From Petrotoga olearia DSM 13574 (GTDB lineage Bacteria > Thermotogota > Thermotogae > Petrotogales > Petrotogaceae), in NCBI RefSeq assembly GCF_002895525.1, contig NZ_AZRL01000004.1:68011-132010 (forward strand): DNA of 64,000 bases, in the 5' to 3' direction. This document shows, piece after piece, positions 30,305 through 39,887 of this stretch. The translations under genes and the position numbers were made by a program. Every line of letters begins with the position of its first letter. Position 1 is the first letter of the stretch. The notes beneath the pieces are model-generated. The model was given only the letters and a program-made list of their open reading frames with translations. It was not told the origin of the DNA and ran no database searches.

Positions 30305-30346
30305 ACTATCTCTGATCCTTATTAGGGAATCAGAGCACACCTCCTT
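30305..30346 (-). promoter_or_regulatory. rpoA initiation region: Shine-Dalgarno, hairpin, start
   Basis: AAGGAGGTG (30346-30338) is followed 2 nt later by CTCTGAT...ATCAGAG (30335-30310, 7-bp stem with an added CC/GG), then ATAGT and the ATG at 30304. If folded, the hairpin leaves an effective spacing of 2+5 = 7 nt. A weaker AAGGAT inside the hairpin could serve as an alternative site. Confidence 0.6.
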
Positions 30347-30398
30347 TCCTGCCCTTTTGAGCGAGGTGATATTTTGTGTTTCAAATAAATAATAATTC

Positions 30399-31034
30399 TT
30401 ATTTAGAGTAGAGCTCTATGATGTTTGTCAAAGGTACAGGAACATCCATTTCATCAATCTTTGGTAACCTTTCGAAAGTTCCTCTAAAATTTTCAATTTC
30501 CACGTTTACCCAATTGGGAATATTTCTATATCCTTCTTGCAGTAATTCTAATCCTTCTCGTACTTGTTGTATGTTACGACTTTTTTCTTTGACTTCTATT
30601 ACATCTCCTACTTTGACTCTGTAAGAAGGAATATTCACTTTCTTGCCATTAACTAGTATATGTCCGTGAGTTACTATTTGTCTTGCCGTTCTTCTGTTTG
30701 GTGCGAAACCCATTTGATAAACTACAGAATCTAACCTTCTTTCTAAGAGTTGCATCAAAACTTCTCCAGTTTCTCCACTTCTGGATCTTTCAGCTTCTTC
30801 AAAAGTGTTTCTGAATTGTCTTTCCATTAAACCATACATTCTTTTTAAAGCTTGTTTAGATCTTAATTGTACACCGTATTGGGTCAACTTTTGTTTTTGC
30901 CTTCCATGTTGCCCAGGAACGTAATTTCTTTTTCTAAGGGCGGATTTTTCTGTGTAGCTTCTTTTTCCTTTTAAATAAAGGTTAATTCCTTCGCGTCGAG
31001 ATAGTTTTTCTAGTGGTCCTATGTACCTCGCCAT
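30399..31034 (-). CDS. rpsD: Ribosomal protein S4
   Basis: 211 residues. 30S assembly protein and, in other bacteria, translational repressor of the alpha operon. The zinc cysteines of the C+ form are absent, so this is the C- form. The S4 RNA-binding domain covers about residues 98-160 (RRLDSVVYQMGFAPNRRTAR). AAGGAGGG lies 9 nt before the ATG. Confidence 0.97.
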   Translation of the reverse strand: MARYIGPLEKLSRREGINLYLKGKRSYTEKSALRKRNYVPGQHGRQKQKLTQYGVQLRSKQALKRMYGLMERQFRNTFEEAERSRSGETGEVLMQLLERRLDSVVYQMGFAPNRRTARQIVTHGHILVNGKKVNIPSYRVKVGDVIEVKEKSRNIQQVREGLELLQEGYRNIPNWVNVEIENFRGTFERLPKIDEMDVPVPLTNIIELYSK

Positions 31035-31053
31035 TAATTCTTTCCCTCCTTAA

Positions 31054-31443
31054 TTAGAATCTTTTCTTTTTTGGTCTACAACCGTTGTGAGGTATAGGGG
31101 TGACATCTTTTATGCTTTCTACATTTAGACCTGCAGCTTGTAAAGCCCTAATTGCTGATTCTCTACCTGAACCGGGTCCTTTGACATATACATCCACTCT
31201 TTTTACTCCCAGATTTAGAGCTTCTTTTGCCACTTTATCTGAAGCCATTTGGGCTGAGAACGGAGTCCCTTTTTTGGCTCCTTTAAATCCAACATTTCCA
31301 CCACTAGACCATATTATTGGCCTACCTTCGGTATCTGTTAAAGTAACGATTGTGTTGTTGAAGGTTGAATGAATGTGCACTGCTGCTTTTTCCGGAGCAG
31401 CTTTCTTTTTCTTGGTTCTTTGCTTTGCTCCACCTTTTGCCAT
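31054..31443 (-). CDS. rpsK: Ribosomal protein S11
   Basis: 129 residues. [33 protein letters not shown] and the C-terminal [10 protein letters not shown] are diagnostic. AAGGAGG precedes the ATG. A leader repeat copy stands before it. Confidence 0.97.
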   Translation of the reverse strand: MAKGGAKQRTKKKKAAPEKAAVHIHSTFNNTIVTLTDTEGRPIIWSSGGNVGFKGAKKGTPFSAQMASDKVAKEALNLGVKRVDVYVKGPGSGRESAIRALQAAGLNVESIKDVTPIPHNGCRPKKKRF

Positions 31444-31476
31444 TTATTTAAAAACCTCCTTAAAAATTTGATTTGA

Positions 31477-31511
31477 TGTGTTAGCGCCCCTTCGCCCCGC
31501 TCCCCACCCAT
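31477..31511 (-). repeat. Dispersed leader repeat, copy D (rpsM-rpsK spacer)
   Basis: Toward rpsK: GGGTGGGGAGCGGGGCGAAG then GGGCGCTAACAC. The CGCT block ends 40 nt before the rpsK ATG, the shortest distance in the set, and the TTTAGAG tail is lacking. Confidence 0.75.
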
Positions 31512-31521
31512 TCAGTTAATG

Positions 31522-31887
31522 TTATCTTTTTTTGATTTTTGTTAGTCTTGGCCCTTTCCTGGTCCTTGCGTTGGAGTGGGTTTTCTGACCTCTTACGGGT
31601 AACCCCGCTTTATGCCTTCTTCCTCTATAACTACCAGTGTCAATCAAACGCTTAATATTTTTGTTAATCTCTTGCCTTAGTTCACCTTCAACTTTATAAT
31701 TTTCATTTATGTGGTGAGTTAGCTTTGAAATTTCATCATCAGTTAGTTCCTTTGCTCTTTTATTCGGGTCTATTTCTAAGGTATTTAATATATCAAAGGC
31801 TGTTTTTCTACCTATTCCATATATATATGTTAATCCCACAAATAAAGCTTTATTATCTGGAACTTCAACACCTAAAATACGAGCCAT
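31522..31887 (-). CDS. rpsM: Ribosomal protein S13
   Basis: 121 residues. [14 protein letters not shown] and the basic C-terminus [16 protein letters not shown] are characteristic of the 30S head protein contacting P-site tRNA. AAGGAGG precedes the ATG. Confidence 0.97.
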   Translation of the reverse strand: MARILGVEVPDNKALFVGLTYIYGIGRKTAFDILNTLEIDPNKRAKELTDDEISKLTHHINENYKVEGELRQEINKNIKRLIDTGSYRGRRHKAGLPVRGQKTHSNARTRKGPRLTKIKKR

Positions 31888-31917
31888 CCATTTAGCCTCC
31901 TTGTAAAGAAATTTTTA

Positions 31918-32034
31918 TTATCCTTGTCTTTGTTTGTGCTTAGGATTTTTTGAACATACAACCCAAACTTTTCCGCCTCTTTTTACTATTTTACAATGCT
32001 CACATCGCTTTTTTACAGAAGCCCTGACCTTCAT
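31918..32034 (-). CDS. rpmJ: Ribosomal protein L36
   Basis: 38 residues, [19 protein letters not shown] at the start and PKHKQRQG at the end. Zinc ligands Cys11, Cys14, Cys27 and His33 are present (C+ form). AAGGAGG stands before the ATG at 32034. Sits between infA and rpsM as in many bacteria. Confidence 0.96.
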
Positions 32035-32083
32035 AATTTATTTCCTCCTTCGTAATTCTCAACATCTATATTAATCTGTTTTT

Positions 32084-32314
32084 TCAGTCTTTGTTTACTT
32101 TTTCCCTTTTCACAATTCTTCCTTTGTTTAAATCATAAACGGAGACTTCCACAGTAACCCGGTCTCCTGGAAGTATTTTGATGAAATTCTTTCTCATTCG
32201 CCCAGAAATGTGGGCCAATATTTCATGCCCATTATCTAATTTAACTTTAAAATTTGCATTAGGTAAAGATTCAAGAATATATCCTTGCATAACAACGACA
32301 TCTTTTTTAGCCAA
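32084..32314 (-). CDS. infA: Translation initiation factor IF-1
   Basis: 76 residues, single OB fold ([38 protein letters not shown]). The start is TTG at 32314, with GAAGGAGGG ending 6 nt upstream; the longer frame to 32443 reads through repeat sequence and is not coding. The leader is long and highly structured. Confidence 0.95.
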   Translation of the reverse strand: MAKKDVVVMQGYILESLPNANFKVKLDNGHEILAHISGRMRKNFIKILPGDRVTVEVSVYDLNKGRIVKREKVNKD

Positions 32315-32339
32315 TACAATCCCTCCTTCTTCAGGGATT

Positions 32340-32534
32340 TTTACTGTCATTAGAAATTGTAAAATACGATTTAGCGCCCTTCCCCCGCTCCCCACCCATA
32401 AGGATAAAAGACTTTTTATCCATTTCCACATCGCTGCCCACACATGTGGAAATGGACCTGCGGTCCCTTAAACCCCTCAACTTACTCATAAGGATAAAAG
32501 ACTTTTTATCCATTTGCAAATCGCAGCCCACCCA
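32340..32534 (-). repeat. Composite leader repeat, copy E (map-infA spacer)
   Basis: The longest copy. Toward infA it ends GGGGAGCGGGGGAAGGGCGCT, 59 nt before the TTG start. Upstream are a 29-nt exact direct repeat (32397-32425 and 32487-32515) containing the palindrome GGATAAAA/TTTTATCC, a perfect 12-bp inverted repeat CCATTTCCACAT/ATGTGGAAATGG (32420-32431, 32444-32455) and GGACCTGCGGTCC. A second GGGTGGGCTGCG block closes the element next to the map stop codon. Confidence 0.8.
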
Positions 32535-33290
32535 TTATGTAAGTTGTGTGAGTATTTCTGGGCCATTTTCTGTCACAGCAATTGTATGCTCAAAATGGGC
32601 AGCTTTTGATCTATCTCTGGTCACCGCTGTCCAACCGTCTTCTAAAATGTCGACTTCGTAACTTCCCATAGATACCATTGGTTCTATTGCGAGGGTCATG
32701 TTTTTCTTGATTTTTGGGCCTCTACCTTGCCTTCCATAATTTGGAATTTGAGGATCTTCATGCAATTTTCTTCCTACCCCGTGACCTACGTATTCCCTTA
32801 TTACGGAAAAACCTTTACTTTCAATATAAGTTTGAATTTCGTGACCAATGTCACCAATTGAATTACCCACTACAGCTTTTTTTATACCCATATACAAAGA
32901 TTCTTTGGTCGCTTCAACCAGTCCTTTTTCCTCTTCAGGAACTTGTCCTATTATGTAGGTTCTGGCAGAATCTGCTATGTACCCCTTGTAAGTTAAACCA
33001 CAATCTATAGATACAACATCACCATTTTTTAAAACTTTACTTTTTAATGGAAACCCGTGAACAACCTCTTCATTCACAGAAAAGTTGATCGCATATTTGT
33101 AACCATTGTAACCTTTGAAGGTGGGTATAGCATCTTCCTTTTCCATGTATTCCAAGACATACTTTTCAATACTTTCCCCGTTAACGCCTTCTTTCACTAT
33201 CTCTGGAAGTAAAGCGTCAAGAAGACGGGCAAGCTTTTTTCCAGCCCGTCTCATCATTTCAATTTCTTCATCAGTCTTAATTATTATCAT
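32535..33290 (-). CDS. map: Methionine aminopeptidase, type I
   Basis: 251 residues. Removes N-terminal Met from nascent proteins. Metal ligands appear in SIDCGLTYKGYIADSA (two Asp), YVGHGVG (His), LAIEPMV (Glu) and FEHTIAV (Glu). The ATG overlaps the adk stop by one base. AAGGAG lies about 13 nt upstream. Confidence 0.97.
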   Translation of the reverse strand: MIIIKTDEEIEMMRRAGKKLARLLDALLPEIVKEGVNGESIEKYVLEYMEKEDAIPTFKGYNGYKYAINFSVNEEVVHGFPLKSKVLKNGDVVSIDCGLTYKGYIADSARTYIIGQVPEEEKGLVEATKESLYMGIKKAVVGNSIGDIGHEIQTYIESKGFSVIREYVGHGVGRKLHEDPQIPNYGRQGRGPKIKKNMTLAIEPMVSMGSYEVDILEDGWTAVTRDRSKAAHFEHTIAVTENGPEILTQLT

Positions 33291-33934
33291 TATTTGTTAA
33301 AACTCCTTAGTATATTAAACAATTCTTTTGTAACGTCTTCAACATTTTGGGCGCCGTCTATTGTAATTATTTTGTTATTTTTTCTATAATATTCTATTAC
33401 GGGCTCAGTGTTTTTCTTATATACTTTGTACCTTTCTCTGACTACTTCTTCTTTATCGTCGTCTCTTTGAATTAATTTTGTGCCACATACATCACATTTT
33501 TCGTCTTCTTTTGGTTTAAGTGTAATTAAATTATATACTTTGCCACAGTTTGGACAGACCCTTCTATTACTTATCCTTTTGACTATTTCTTCTTCTGAAA
33601 CATCTATCAGTACCGCCGCATCTATTTCTTTTTTTAAGTCTTTTGTTGCACCGTCCAAAAATTTTGCTTGGTCTAAAGTTCTAGGATAACCGTCAAGAAT
33701 AAAAGAATCTAACTCTTGCAGTTTTTCTTTTACCAGATTATTCATTATCTCATCTGAAACTAATTCTCCACGATCCATAATTGCTTTAGCCTTTTTACCT
33801 AATTCTGTACCTTTGCTAACCGTATCTCTTAAAATATCTCCAGTGGATATATGTACAATATCAAACTCTTTGGCTACCATTTTCGCTTGGGTTCCTTTAC
33901 CTGCACCAGGTGGTCCGAAAAACAAAAGTCTCAC
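33290..33934 (-). CDS. adk: Adenylate kinase with zinc lid
   Basis: 214 residues. P-loop GPPGAGKGTQ. The lid has two CxxC pairs (RRVCPNCGKVY and KCDVCGTKL), indicating a structural zinc. It starts with GTG, with AAGGAGATG 8 nt upstream, and lies in the usual secY-adk-map order. Confidence 0.97.
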   Translation of the reverse strand: MRLLFFGPPGAGKGTQAKMVAKEFDIVHISTGDILRDTVSKGTELGKKAKAIMDRGELVSDEIMNNLVKEKLQELDSFILDGYPRTLDQAKFLDGATKDLKKEIDAAVLIDVSEEEIVKRISNRRVCPNCGKVYNLITLKPKEDEKCDVCGTKLIQRDDDKEEVVRERYKVYKKNTEPVIEYYRKNNKIITIDGAQNVEDVTKELFNILRSFNK

Positions 33935-33941
33935 CGAAAAT

Positions 33942-35222
33942 TCATCTCCTTCCTCGTAGCCTTCCTTTTTTCATGAAGCCTTCATACTGTCTAACTATCA
34001 TGTGCTGTTCAATTTGTTGAACTATGTCTAAAGCAACTCCAACTGCTATTAGTGTGCTGGTACCACCTATCCAGATTTGTTGCATTCCTGAAGCACCTCT
34101 GATAAAATAGGGTACCAAAGCAATGACCACTAAAAAGAGTGCACCTATGAAGGTTACCCTTGTCATAACGGAAGTGATGTAATTAACAGTTGGTTTCCCT
34201 GGTCTTAAACCTGGTATGAACCCACCATAATTTCGTATATTATCTGCCACGTCGTTTGGATCCATAACAACAGAACTGTAAAAGTATGTAAAAAAGAAAA
34301 CTAACAAACCATACAGGACAAGGTAAAGCGGAGCACCTATGGCAAATATTCTATCGTCTACAGTAGTTGCGGTTACCCCAGCAATCATACTGGGTAGAGT
34401 CATAATAGCCGATGCAAAGATTATTGGAATTACTCCTCCACCATTTACCTTAATAGGTAAATATGTCGAGGAACCTCCATAAATTTTTGTGCCGACTACT
34501 CTTTTTGCATATTGGATATTAATTCTTCTTTCAGAGGTTTGAACCGCTACTACTGCTATTACTATAAATATGGCAACCGCCGCTAACAGTATCCATTCTA
34601 AAGGGGTTAAACCTATGAGAGCTTCAGCTGCGTATGTAGGGTACCTCGATACTATACCAGCGAATATTAAAACGGATACTCCGTTTCCTATTCCTTTTTC
34701 GGTGATTAATTCACCTATCCATAGTAAAAACATCGTCCCCGCTGCTATAGAAACGGTTGCTAAAGTTACGAAAAGAACTGGTGATAGGTTGGGGGATCTG
34801 TAATTATTTGCAGCTATGGACATTAGTAATCCTTGTCCGAAAGCTAATACTAACGTTAACATCCGGGTGTAGTGAGCAAATTTTTTTCTCCCACTTTCGC
34901 CTTCTCTCAACATCTCTTTTAAACTAGGTATTACAGAAGAGAGAAGTTGAAAAATGATCGAAGCAGTAATATATGGGGTTACTGAGAGAACAAATATAGA
35001 TAAATTGCTTAATGCACCACCAGCAAAGACGTCAAAAAAACCGATGAACCCTCCAACTGCTCCTTGAGCTGCTCCACTTAAAGCAGCTTGCCATGCCTCA
35101 ACATTTATTCCAGGAATGGGGATGTAAATACCTATCCTAAACCCTATCAACGCTAAAAAGGTGAATATAACTCTATCCCTTAATTCAGGAATCCTAAAAA
35201 CGTTTCTAAAGGCTTTGAACAT
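33942..35222 (-). CDS. secY: Protein translocase subunit SecY
   Basis: 426 residues with ten membrane helices, forming the SecYEG channel. PGINVEAWQA, GGALSNLSIFVLSVTPYITASI (plug region) and PGLRPGKPT are typical. The ATG at 35222 is 9 nt after GAGGTGA; the TTG at 35231 is too close to it. The Shine-Dalgarno lies inside the rplO coding end. Confidence 0.97.
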   Translation of the reverse strand: MFKAFRNVFRIPELRDRVIFTFLALIGFRIGIYIPIPGINVEAWQAALSGAAQGAVGGFIGFFDVFAGGALSNLSIFVLSVTPYITASIIFQLLSSVIPSLKEMLREGESGRKKFAHYTRMLTLVLAFGQGLLMSIAANNYRSPNLSPVLFVTLATVSIAAGTMFLLWIGELITEKGIGNGVSVLIFAGIVSRYPTYAAEALIGLTPLEWILLAAVAIFIVIAVVAVQTSERRINIQYAKRVVGTKIYGGSSTYLPIKVNGGGVIPIIFASAIMTLPSMIAGVTATTVDDRIFAIGAPLYLVLYGLLVFFFTYFYSSVVMDPNDVADNIRNYGGFIPGLRPGKPTVNYITSVMTRVTFIGALFLVVIALVPYFIRGASGMQQIWIGGTSTLIAVGVALDIVQQIEQHMIVRQYEGFMKKGRLRGRR

Positions 35223-35223
35223 A

Positions 35224-35679
35224 TTATTCAATCACCTCTATTTTCCCGCCAACAGCTTCGATTTTCTCTCTAGCTGTTTGAGAAAAAAGGTGAGCTTTGA
35301 CAACAAGAGGTTTTGATATTTCTCCTTTTCCTAGTATTTTTACTCCATCGTTCAATTTCTTTATTACTTTCTTTTCTAGAAGTATATCTGGTGTTACTTC
35401 TTCATTTTCAGAGAAATACTTTTCTAATGTATCTACATTTACAATAGAATATACTTTTTTGAATGGTTTATTGGAGAATCCATATTTTGGGGTTCTTCTA
35501 ATGATGTTTGTTTGTCCACCTTCAAAGATTTTGCTTATTTTACCTTTTCCTCTAGCCTTTTGACCCTTGTGCCCTTTTCCAGATGTTTTTCCTAATCCTG
35601 AGCCAATTCCTCTTCCTACCCTTTTCTTAGGTTTTCTTGATCCTGGTGTAGGTTTTAGATCTTCTATTTTAAGTGGCAT
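35224..35679 (-). CDS. rplO: Ribosomal protein L15
   Basis: 151 residues from ATG 35679 ([16 protein letters not shown]), with the Gly/Arg-rich [29 protein letters not shown] precedes this ATG; the frame extending to 35733 is not needed. Confidence 0.96.
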   Translation of the reverse strand: MPLKIEDLKPTPGSRKPKKRVGRGIGSGLGKTSGKGHKGQKARGKGKISKIFEGGQTNIIRRTPKYGFSNKPFKKVYSIVNVDTLEKYFSENEEVTPDILLEKKVIKKLNDGVKILGKGEISKPLVVKAHLFSQTAREKIEAVGGKIEVIE

Positions 35680-35711
35680 GTATATAGCCTCCTTATTTAC
35701 GGTTTGTTTTT

Positions 35712-35897
35712 TTAAGAATCGATTTCTTCCCACTCGACTAAGTGATGTACGGTTCTTATCATTCCTCTAATTTGCGGATTGTCAGGTTTTATTACCACTT
35801 TATCTTTTCTAGTTAAATCTAAAGCATCGAGAGTAGCTAATTGTCTTTTGTTCTTCCCTGCTCTTCCTCTTACTAACTTTATCTTTAGACTTGACAT
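35712..35897 (-). CDS. rpmD: Ribosomal protein L30
   Basis: 61 residues ([34 protein letters not shown]). The ATG at 35897 has GAGGGGGT 7 nt before it, within the end of rpsE. Confidence 0.95.
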   Translation of the reverse strand: MSSLKIKLVRGRAGKNKRQLATLDALDLTRKDKVVIKPDNPQIRGMIRTVHHLVEWEEIDS

Positions 35898-35900
35898 CAC

Positions 35901-36434
35901 TCATACCCCCTCGTGTGCACCAAAAAATACTTGTTTTACAGATAAATCTCTTAACTTTGCAATTTCTTGAGGAGATCTCAACTTTTTTAATCCGTTGTAA
36001 GTAGCTTTAGCTAAATTTAATACGTTTGTTGAACTAATAGATTTACTTAGAATATTATCTATTCCTGCTAATTCAACAACAGCTCTTACAGCTGAACTAG
36101 CAATAACACCAGTACCTGGCCCTGCAGGAAACAATAATACTGTGGAAGCATCTTGTTCACCGATTACTTCGTAAGGGATAGTTCCATTTTTAACGGGGAC
36201 TTCTATCATATTGTTTTTTGCATTTTCAATTGATTTTCGGATAGCTTGTGGAACTTCTCGAGCATTCCCAATTCCTATTCCTACTTTTCCATTTCGATTA
36301 CCTACCACCGAAACTGCACGAAACGAAATAGTTTTTCCACCTTTAGTTACTTTGCTGACTCTTCGAATTTCGATTACTCTTTCTTCTAATTCATTTGCAG
36401 CATCAGTAGCTTTTACTTTCTGATCGTTCGGCAT
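35901..36434 (-). CDS. rpsE: Ribosomal protein S5
   Basis: 177 residues. Double-stranded RNA-binding N-terminal part ([34 protein letters not shown]) and C-terminal [27 protein letters not shown] precedes the ATG. Confidence 0.97.
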   Translation of the reverse strand: MPNDQKVKATDAANELEERVIEIRRVSKVTKGGKTISFRAVSVVGNRNGKVGIGIGNAREVPQAIRKSIENAKNNMIEVPVKNGTIPYEVIGEQDASTVLLFPAGPGTGVIASSAVRAVVELAGIDNILSKSISSTNVLNLAKATYNGLKKLRSPQEIAKLRDLSVKQVFFGAHEGV

Positions 36435-36450
36435 AAATTACCAACACCTC

Positions 36451-36819
36451 CTAAAACTTTAAGCCCGTTTCTCTTGCTGCTTCAGCAAGAGCTTTTACTT
36501 TGCCATGGTATTTGTACCCGCTTCTATCAAAAACGATTTCTGTTATACCTTTTTCTTTGGCTTTTTCAGCGATGAGTTTTCCTACTTCTTTTGCAGCGTT
36601 ATCATCCCATGTTTTTTCTAATTTTTCTTTCAGTTGTTTTTGTGTTGTTGAAGCGGATACCAATGTAACTCCTTTAGTATCGTCTATAATTTGAGCGTAT
36701 ATGTGCTTTTGACTTTTAAAGACTGTTAATCTTGGTTTTTCTGGCGTTCCTCTTACCCTTTTTCTTACTCTTAAATGCCTTTTTTGTCGAAGTGCTTTTT
36801 TGTCTAATTGTTTTATCAA
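36451..36819 (-). CDS. rplR: Ribosomal protein L18
   Basis: 122 residues, binds 5S r[23 protein letters not shown] and [20 protein letters not shown] are typical. It starts with TTG, about 10 nt after AAAGGAGGT. Confidence 0.96.
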   Translation of the reverse strand: MIKQLDKKALRQKRHLRVRKRVRGTPEKPRLTVFKSQKHIYAQIIDDTKGVTLVSASTTQKQLKEKLEKTWDDNAAKEVGKLIAEKAKEKGITEIVFDRSGYKYHGKVKALAEAARETGLKF

Positions 36820-36849
36820 TTTAAAAGGGACCTCCTTTGCGGAAATATT

Positions 36850-37410
36850 TTAAACTTTCTTTCCTTCTTTTCTTAAAACACTTTCTCCAATGTACTTTAT
36901 ACCTTTACCGCTGTATACGTTAACTTTTCTTAAATTTCTTATTCTTGCAGCAGCTTCTCCAACTTTGTATTTATCTATACCTTTAACCACCACTCTTGTG
37001 GGTTGTGGAACCTCTATTGTTATTCCTTCAGGTACAGGAAATTCTACTGGGTTTGAATAACCAATATTCAAAACTAAATTGTTTCCTTGAAGTTGCGCTC
37101 TGTATCCAATACCAGTAATCTCCAATTCTTTTTGGTATCCTTCAGTTACACCTTTAATCATGTTTCTCAAATGAGAAGTGTAAGTACCTCTGAGCGCTTT
37201 TAATCGCTTTTCGTCTGAACTTCTTTTAACCACGCCTTCTTTTGAGTTAATAATTAATTCGTTGTTACCTTTTTCAACTTCCAAATATTCAGGTAAATTT
37301 AGACTTAATTCACCTTTTTTACCTTTGATTTTTATTGTTTGTCCATCCACAGATAATTCTACACCATCAGGAATAATTGTTGGTTTATCAGCTATTCTCG
37401 ATTGTGGCAT
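36850..37410 (-). CDS. rplF: Ribosomal protein L6
   Basis: 186 residues with the two repeated L6 domains. LEITGIGYRAQLQGNNLVL and GKGIKYIGESVLRKEGKK are conserved. GAGGAGGTG precedes the ATG. Confidence 0.97.
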   Translation of the reverse strand: MPQSRIADKPTIIPDGVELSVDGQTIKIKGKKGELSLNLPEYLEVEKGNNELIINSKEGVVKRSSDEKRLKALRGTYTSHLRNMIKGVTEGYQKELEITGIGYRAQLQGNNLVLNIGYSNPVEFPVPEGITIEVPQPTRVVVKGIDKYKVGEAAARIRNLRKVNVYSGKGIKYIGESVLRKEGKKV

Positions 37411-37422
37411 CTAGGCACCTCC

Positions 37423-37827
37423 TCACCATACATAACAGATTACTTCTCCACCAACTTTTTTCTCTCTTGCTTCTTTATCGGTCATTACTCCTAAGGACGT
37501 TGAGAGTATTGCTATACCTAATCCACCTTTGACTTTTGGTATGTTACGTGTGTTAACATATACTCTTCTTCCGCTTTTTGAAACCTTTATGATTCCTTCC
37601 ATTATAGGTTTTTTATCCCTTCTAGTTCCTTTGTACTTTAAATAGACTTTGAGTATTCCTTGCTTACCATCGTCTATGAATTTATAATCATTGATAAATC
37701 CTTCTCTTTTCATTATTTCTAAAATATCTCTTTTTAAGTTCGAAGCGGGTATTTCTACACTCTCTTTGAATACCGAGTTGGCGTTCCTTATTCTGGTTAG
37801 CATATCAGCTACCGGATCGCTCCACAT
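37423..37827 (-). CDS. rpsH: Ribosomal protein S8
   Basis: 134 residues. [16 protein letters not shown] and the C-terminal [18 protein letters not shown] and GGEVICYVW are diagnostic. AAGGAGGG precedes the ATG. Confidence 0.97.
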   Translation of the reverse strand: MWSDPVADMLTRIRNANSVFKESVEIPASNLKRDILEIMKREGFINDYKFIDDGKQGILKVYLKYKGTRRDKKPIMEGIIKVSKSGRRVYVNTRNIPKVKGGLGIAILSTSLGVMTDKEAREKKVGGEVICYVW

Positions 37828-37841
37828 TCGTTTTTCCCTCC

Positions 37842-38027
37842 TTACCAGCTAGCCTTCTTAACTCCAGGAAGTTTACCTTCTAGAGCTTTTTCTCTGAAAC
37901 ATATTCTGCATAAACCAAATTCTCTATAAACAGCTCTTGGCCTACCACAAACTTTACATCGTGAGTAAACTCTTGTTTTATACTTTGGCGTTCTTTTGGA
38001 TTTTTCTATAAGCGACTTTTTCGCCAT
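37842..38027 (-). CDS. rpsZ: Ribosomal protein S14, zinc (type Z) form
   Basis: 61 residues with Cys24, Cys27, Cys40 and Cys43 forming a zinc site ([22 protein letters not shown]). The short form is usual in thermophiles and Gram-positives. GGAGGTTG precedes the ATG. Confidence 0.96.
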   Translation of the reverse strand: MAKKSLIEKSKRTPKYKTRVYSRCKVCGRPRAVYREFGLCRICFREKALEGKLPGVKKASW

Positions 38028-38043
38028 TTATCACAACCTCCAT

Positions 38044-38601
38044 TCATGATTTTTGTAACGGGAAACCAAAATATTCTAAAAGCTTCCTTGCTTCTTCATC
38101 AGTTTTAGCCGTGGTAACGATTGTTATATCCATACCCTGAATTCTATTTATATCATCAGGCCTAATTTCTGGAAAAATTAGTTGTTCGGGAATTCCAAAG
38201 GTATAATTGCCTCTTCCATCGAAAGAATCAGATGGTAGCCCTCTGAAATCTCTTAATTTTGGTAATACAACATGGTTTAATTTATACAAGAAATTATACA
38301 TTTTCCAACCTCTCAAGGTTACTTTTACACCTATTGGCATTCCTTCTCTAACCTTAAAATTGGCAACACTTTTTTTTGCCTTTGTTATTAAGGCTTTTTG
38401 CCCTACTATCTTCGTTAACTCTTGAGCATGTTTTTCAACAACTGCTCTGTTTCTGGAACCTTCTCCAACTCCCATATTAACAACTATTTTTACAAGTTTT
38501 GGTACTTGTAACTCGTTTTTGTAGTTAAATTCTTTCATCATAGAAGGTATTACTACTTCTTTGTATCTGTCTTTTAGAGGTATATACTGAACTTTTTCCA
38601 T
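38044..38601 (-). CDS. rplE: Ribosomal protein L5
   Basis: 185 residues, contacts 5S rRNA and P-site t[22 protein letters not shown] and [20 protein letters not shown] are conserved. AAGGAGGA precedes the ATG. Confidence 0.97.
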   Translation of the reverse strand: MEKVQYIPLKDRYKEVVIPSMMKEFNYKNELQVPKLVKIVVNMGVGEGSRNRAVVEKHAQELTKIVGQKALITKAKKSVANFKVREGMPIGVKVTLRGWKMYNFLYKLNHVVLPKLRDFRGLPSDSFDGRGNYTFGIPEQLIFPEIRPDDINRIQGMDITIVTTAKTDEEARKLLEYFGFPLQKS

Positions 38602-38674
38602 TGACTGTCCTCCTTTTTGCTTCTTCCCTTACCTATCCACAAAATTTTTACCGCGTTTCAAAAGTTTAAATGAA

Positions 38675-38995
38675 TTAAGATTTTTCGACTATTTCACCAC
38701 ATTTTTTGCAATATCTTACTTTGCTTCCATCTTCAAGAAATTTAAATCCCACTCTAGTTTTTTGATCACAATTTGGACAAACTAACATAACATTTGAAAT
38801 ATCAATAGGACTGGGTTGCTCGATAATTCCCCCTTCTCTCATCTTTTGAGTAGGCCTTTGATGTTTCTTGACGACGTTTACGTTATCCACAATAACTTTG
38901 TTTTCCTTTGGAATAACCCTTAAAACTTTGCTTCTTTTTCCTTTATCTTTTCCAGAAATTACCATTACTGTGTCGTCTCTTTTTATTTTATTCAT
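38675..38995 (-). CDS. rplX: Ribosomal protein L24, zinc-binding form
   Basis: 106 residues. KOW motif near the start (DDTVMVISGKDKGKRSKVLR). C-terminal CPNCDQ and YCKKCGE provide a four-Cys zinc site. Only a weak GTGGTGA precedes the ATG. A 73-nt spacer without other features separates it from rplE. Confidence 0.96.
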   Translation of the reverse strand: MNKIKRDDTVMVISGKDKGKRSKVLRVIPKENKVIVDNVNVVKKHQRPTQKMREGGIIEQPSPIDISNVMLVCPNCDQKTRVGFKFLEDGSKVRYCKKCGEIVEKS

Positions 38996-38999
38996 ATTT

Positions 39000-39368
39000 T
39001 CACCACACTTCCTTCGCTAACGATGCTATCTTGGCGTATCCTTTTTCTCGAACTTCTCTGGCTACCGGGCCAAAAACCCTTGTACCTAACGGTAGCTTAT
39101 TTTTATCAACCAGTACGGCAGCATTGTCATCGAATCTGATATAAGTTCCATCTTTTCTTTTTATCTCTTTTTTCGTCCTGACAATTACAGCTTGAACCAC
39201 TTGACCCTTTTTTAAATCCGTGTGAGGTATGGCTTCTCTAACGGAGCAAACAACAGTATCTCCTACGGTTCCTTTCGCTTTATGAAACCCTCCGAGTACT
39301 TTAATAACTCTTAGAACTTTTGCTCCAGAGTTATCAGCAACTTTAATTTTACTCTCTAGTTGTACCAT
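39000..39368 (-). CDS. rplN: Ribosomal protein L14
   Basis: 122 residues from ATG 39368 ([17 protein letters not shown]). GGAGGTGAGG precedes it, inside the rpsQ 3' end, so the two genes overlap by 20 nt. [20 protein letters not shown] is the conserved C-terminus. Confidence 0.97.
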   Translation of the reverse strand: MVQLESKIKVADNSGAKVLRVIKVLGGFHKAKGTVGDTVVCSVREAIPHTDLKKGQVVQAVIVRTKKEIKRKDGTYIRFDDNAAVLVDKNKLPLGTRVFGPVAREVREKGYAKIASLAKEVW

Positions 39369-39681
39369 CAACCTCACCTCCAAAGGCTTCTTTTACTTCT
39401 TCTTCAACTGAGTCGGGTGTTTCAACTTCTTCCGATAAAATATTTTTTCTTACAATTCTTTTTAAAACAAAAGCCTTTGTTTTGGAAAGCTTTCTGGATT
39501 CTTCTATTTCAACAATATCACCAATCTCACATTCGTTGTTTTCGTCATGTGCATGGTATCTTCTGGTTTTTCTAACAAATTTGTGGTATTTGGGATGTTT
39601 GGTCAGTCTGTCTGTTTCTACCGTTATCGTTTTGTCCATCGCATTGCTGATAACTTTTCCAGTTATTATCTTTTTAGACAT
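39349..39681 (-). CDS. rpsQ: Ribosomal protein S17 with acidic C-terminal tail
   Basis: 110 residues, about 25 longer than typical. The core ([39 protein letters not shown]) is normal. The added tail [19 protein letters not shown] is acidic, unlike most ribosomal proteins, and its coding sequence runs into rplN. AAGGAGG precedes the ATG. Confidence 0.95.
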   Translation of the reverse strand: MSKKIITGKVISNAMDKTITVETDRLTKHPKYHKFVRKTRRYHAHDENNECEIGDIVEIEESRKLSKTKAFVLKRIVRKNILSEEVETPDSVEEEVKEAFGGEVDGTTRE

Positions 39682-39686
39682 GAAAT

Positions 39687-39887
39687 TTACCTCCTTATTC
39701 CGAGTTCCCTTTCTTTGAGGATGGTTTTTATTCGAGCTATATCTTTCTTTACTTGTTTAATACTTGAAGAATTTTTTAGTTGTCCGAGTTCAAGTTGAAA
39801 CCTCAATTGAAATAATTTCTCTTTCAAATTATTTAATTCTTCATTGAGCTCTTCGTCTGTTAATTCTCTCATCTCAGTTATTCTCAT
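39687..39887 (-). CDS. rpmC: Ribosomal protein L29
   Basis: 66 residues, two helices ([38 protein letters not shown]). The ATG overlaps the rplP stop (TGATG) with GGGGAG 5 nt upstream. Confidence 0.95.
   Translation of the reverse strand: MRITEMRELTDEELNEELNNLKEKLFQLRFQLELGQLKNSSSIKQVKKDIARIKTILKERELGIRR

Noticed and set aside
32331-32531. 66-aa minus-strand ORF in the map-infA spacer with an internal amino-acid repeat
   Set aside because: Its repeat (DKKSFILM twice) simply reflects the 29-nt DNA direct repeat; no ribosome-binding site and no protein similarity.
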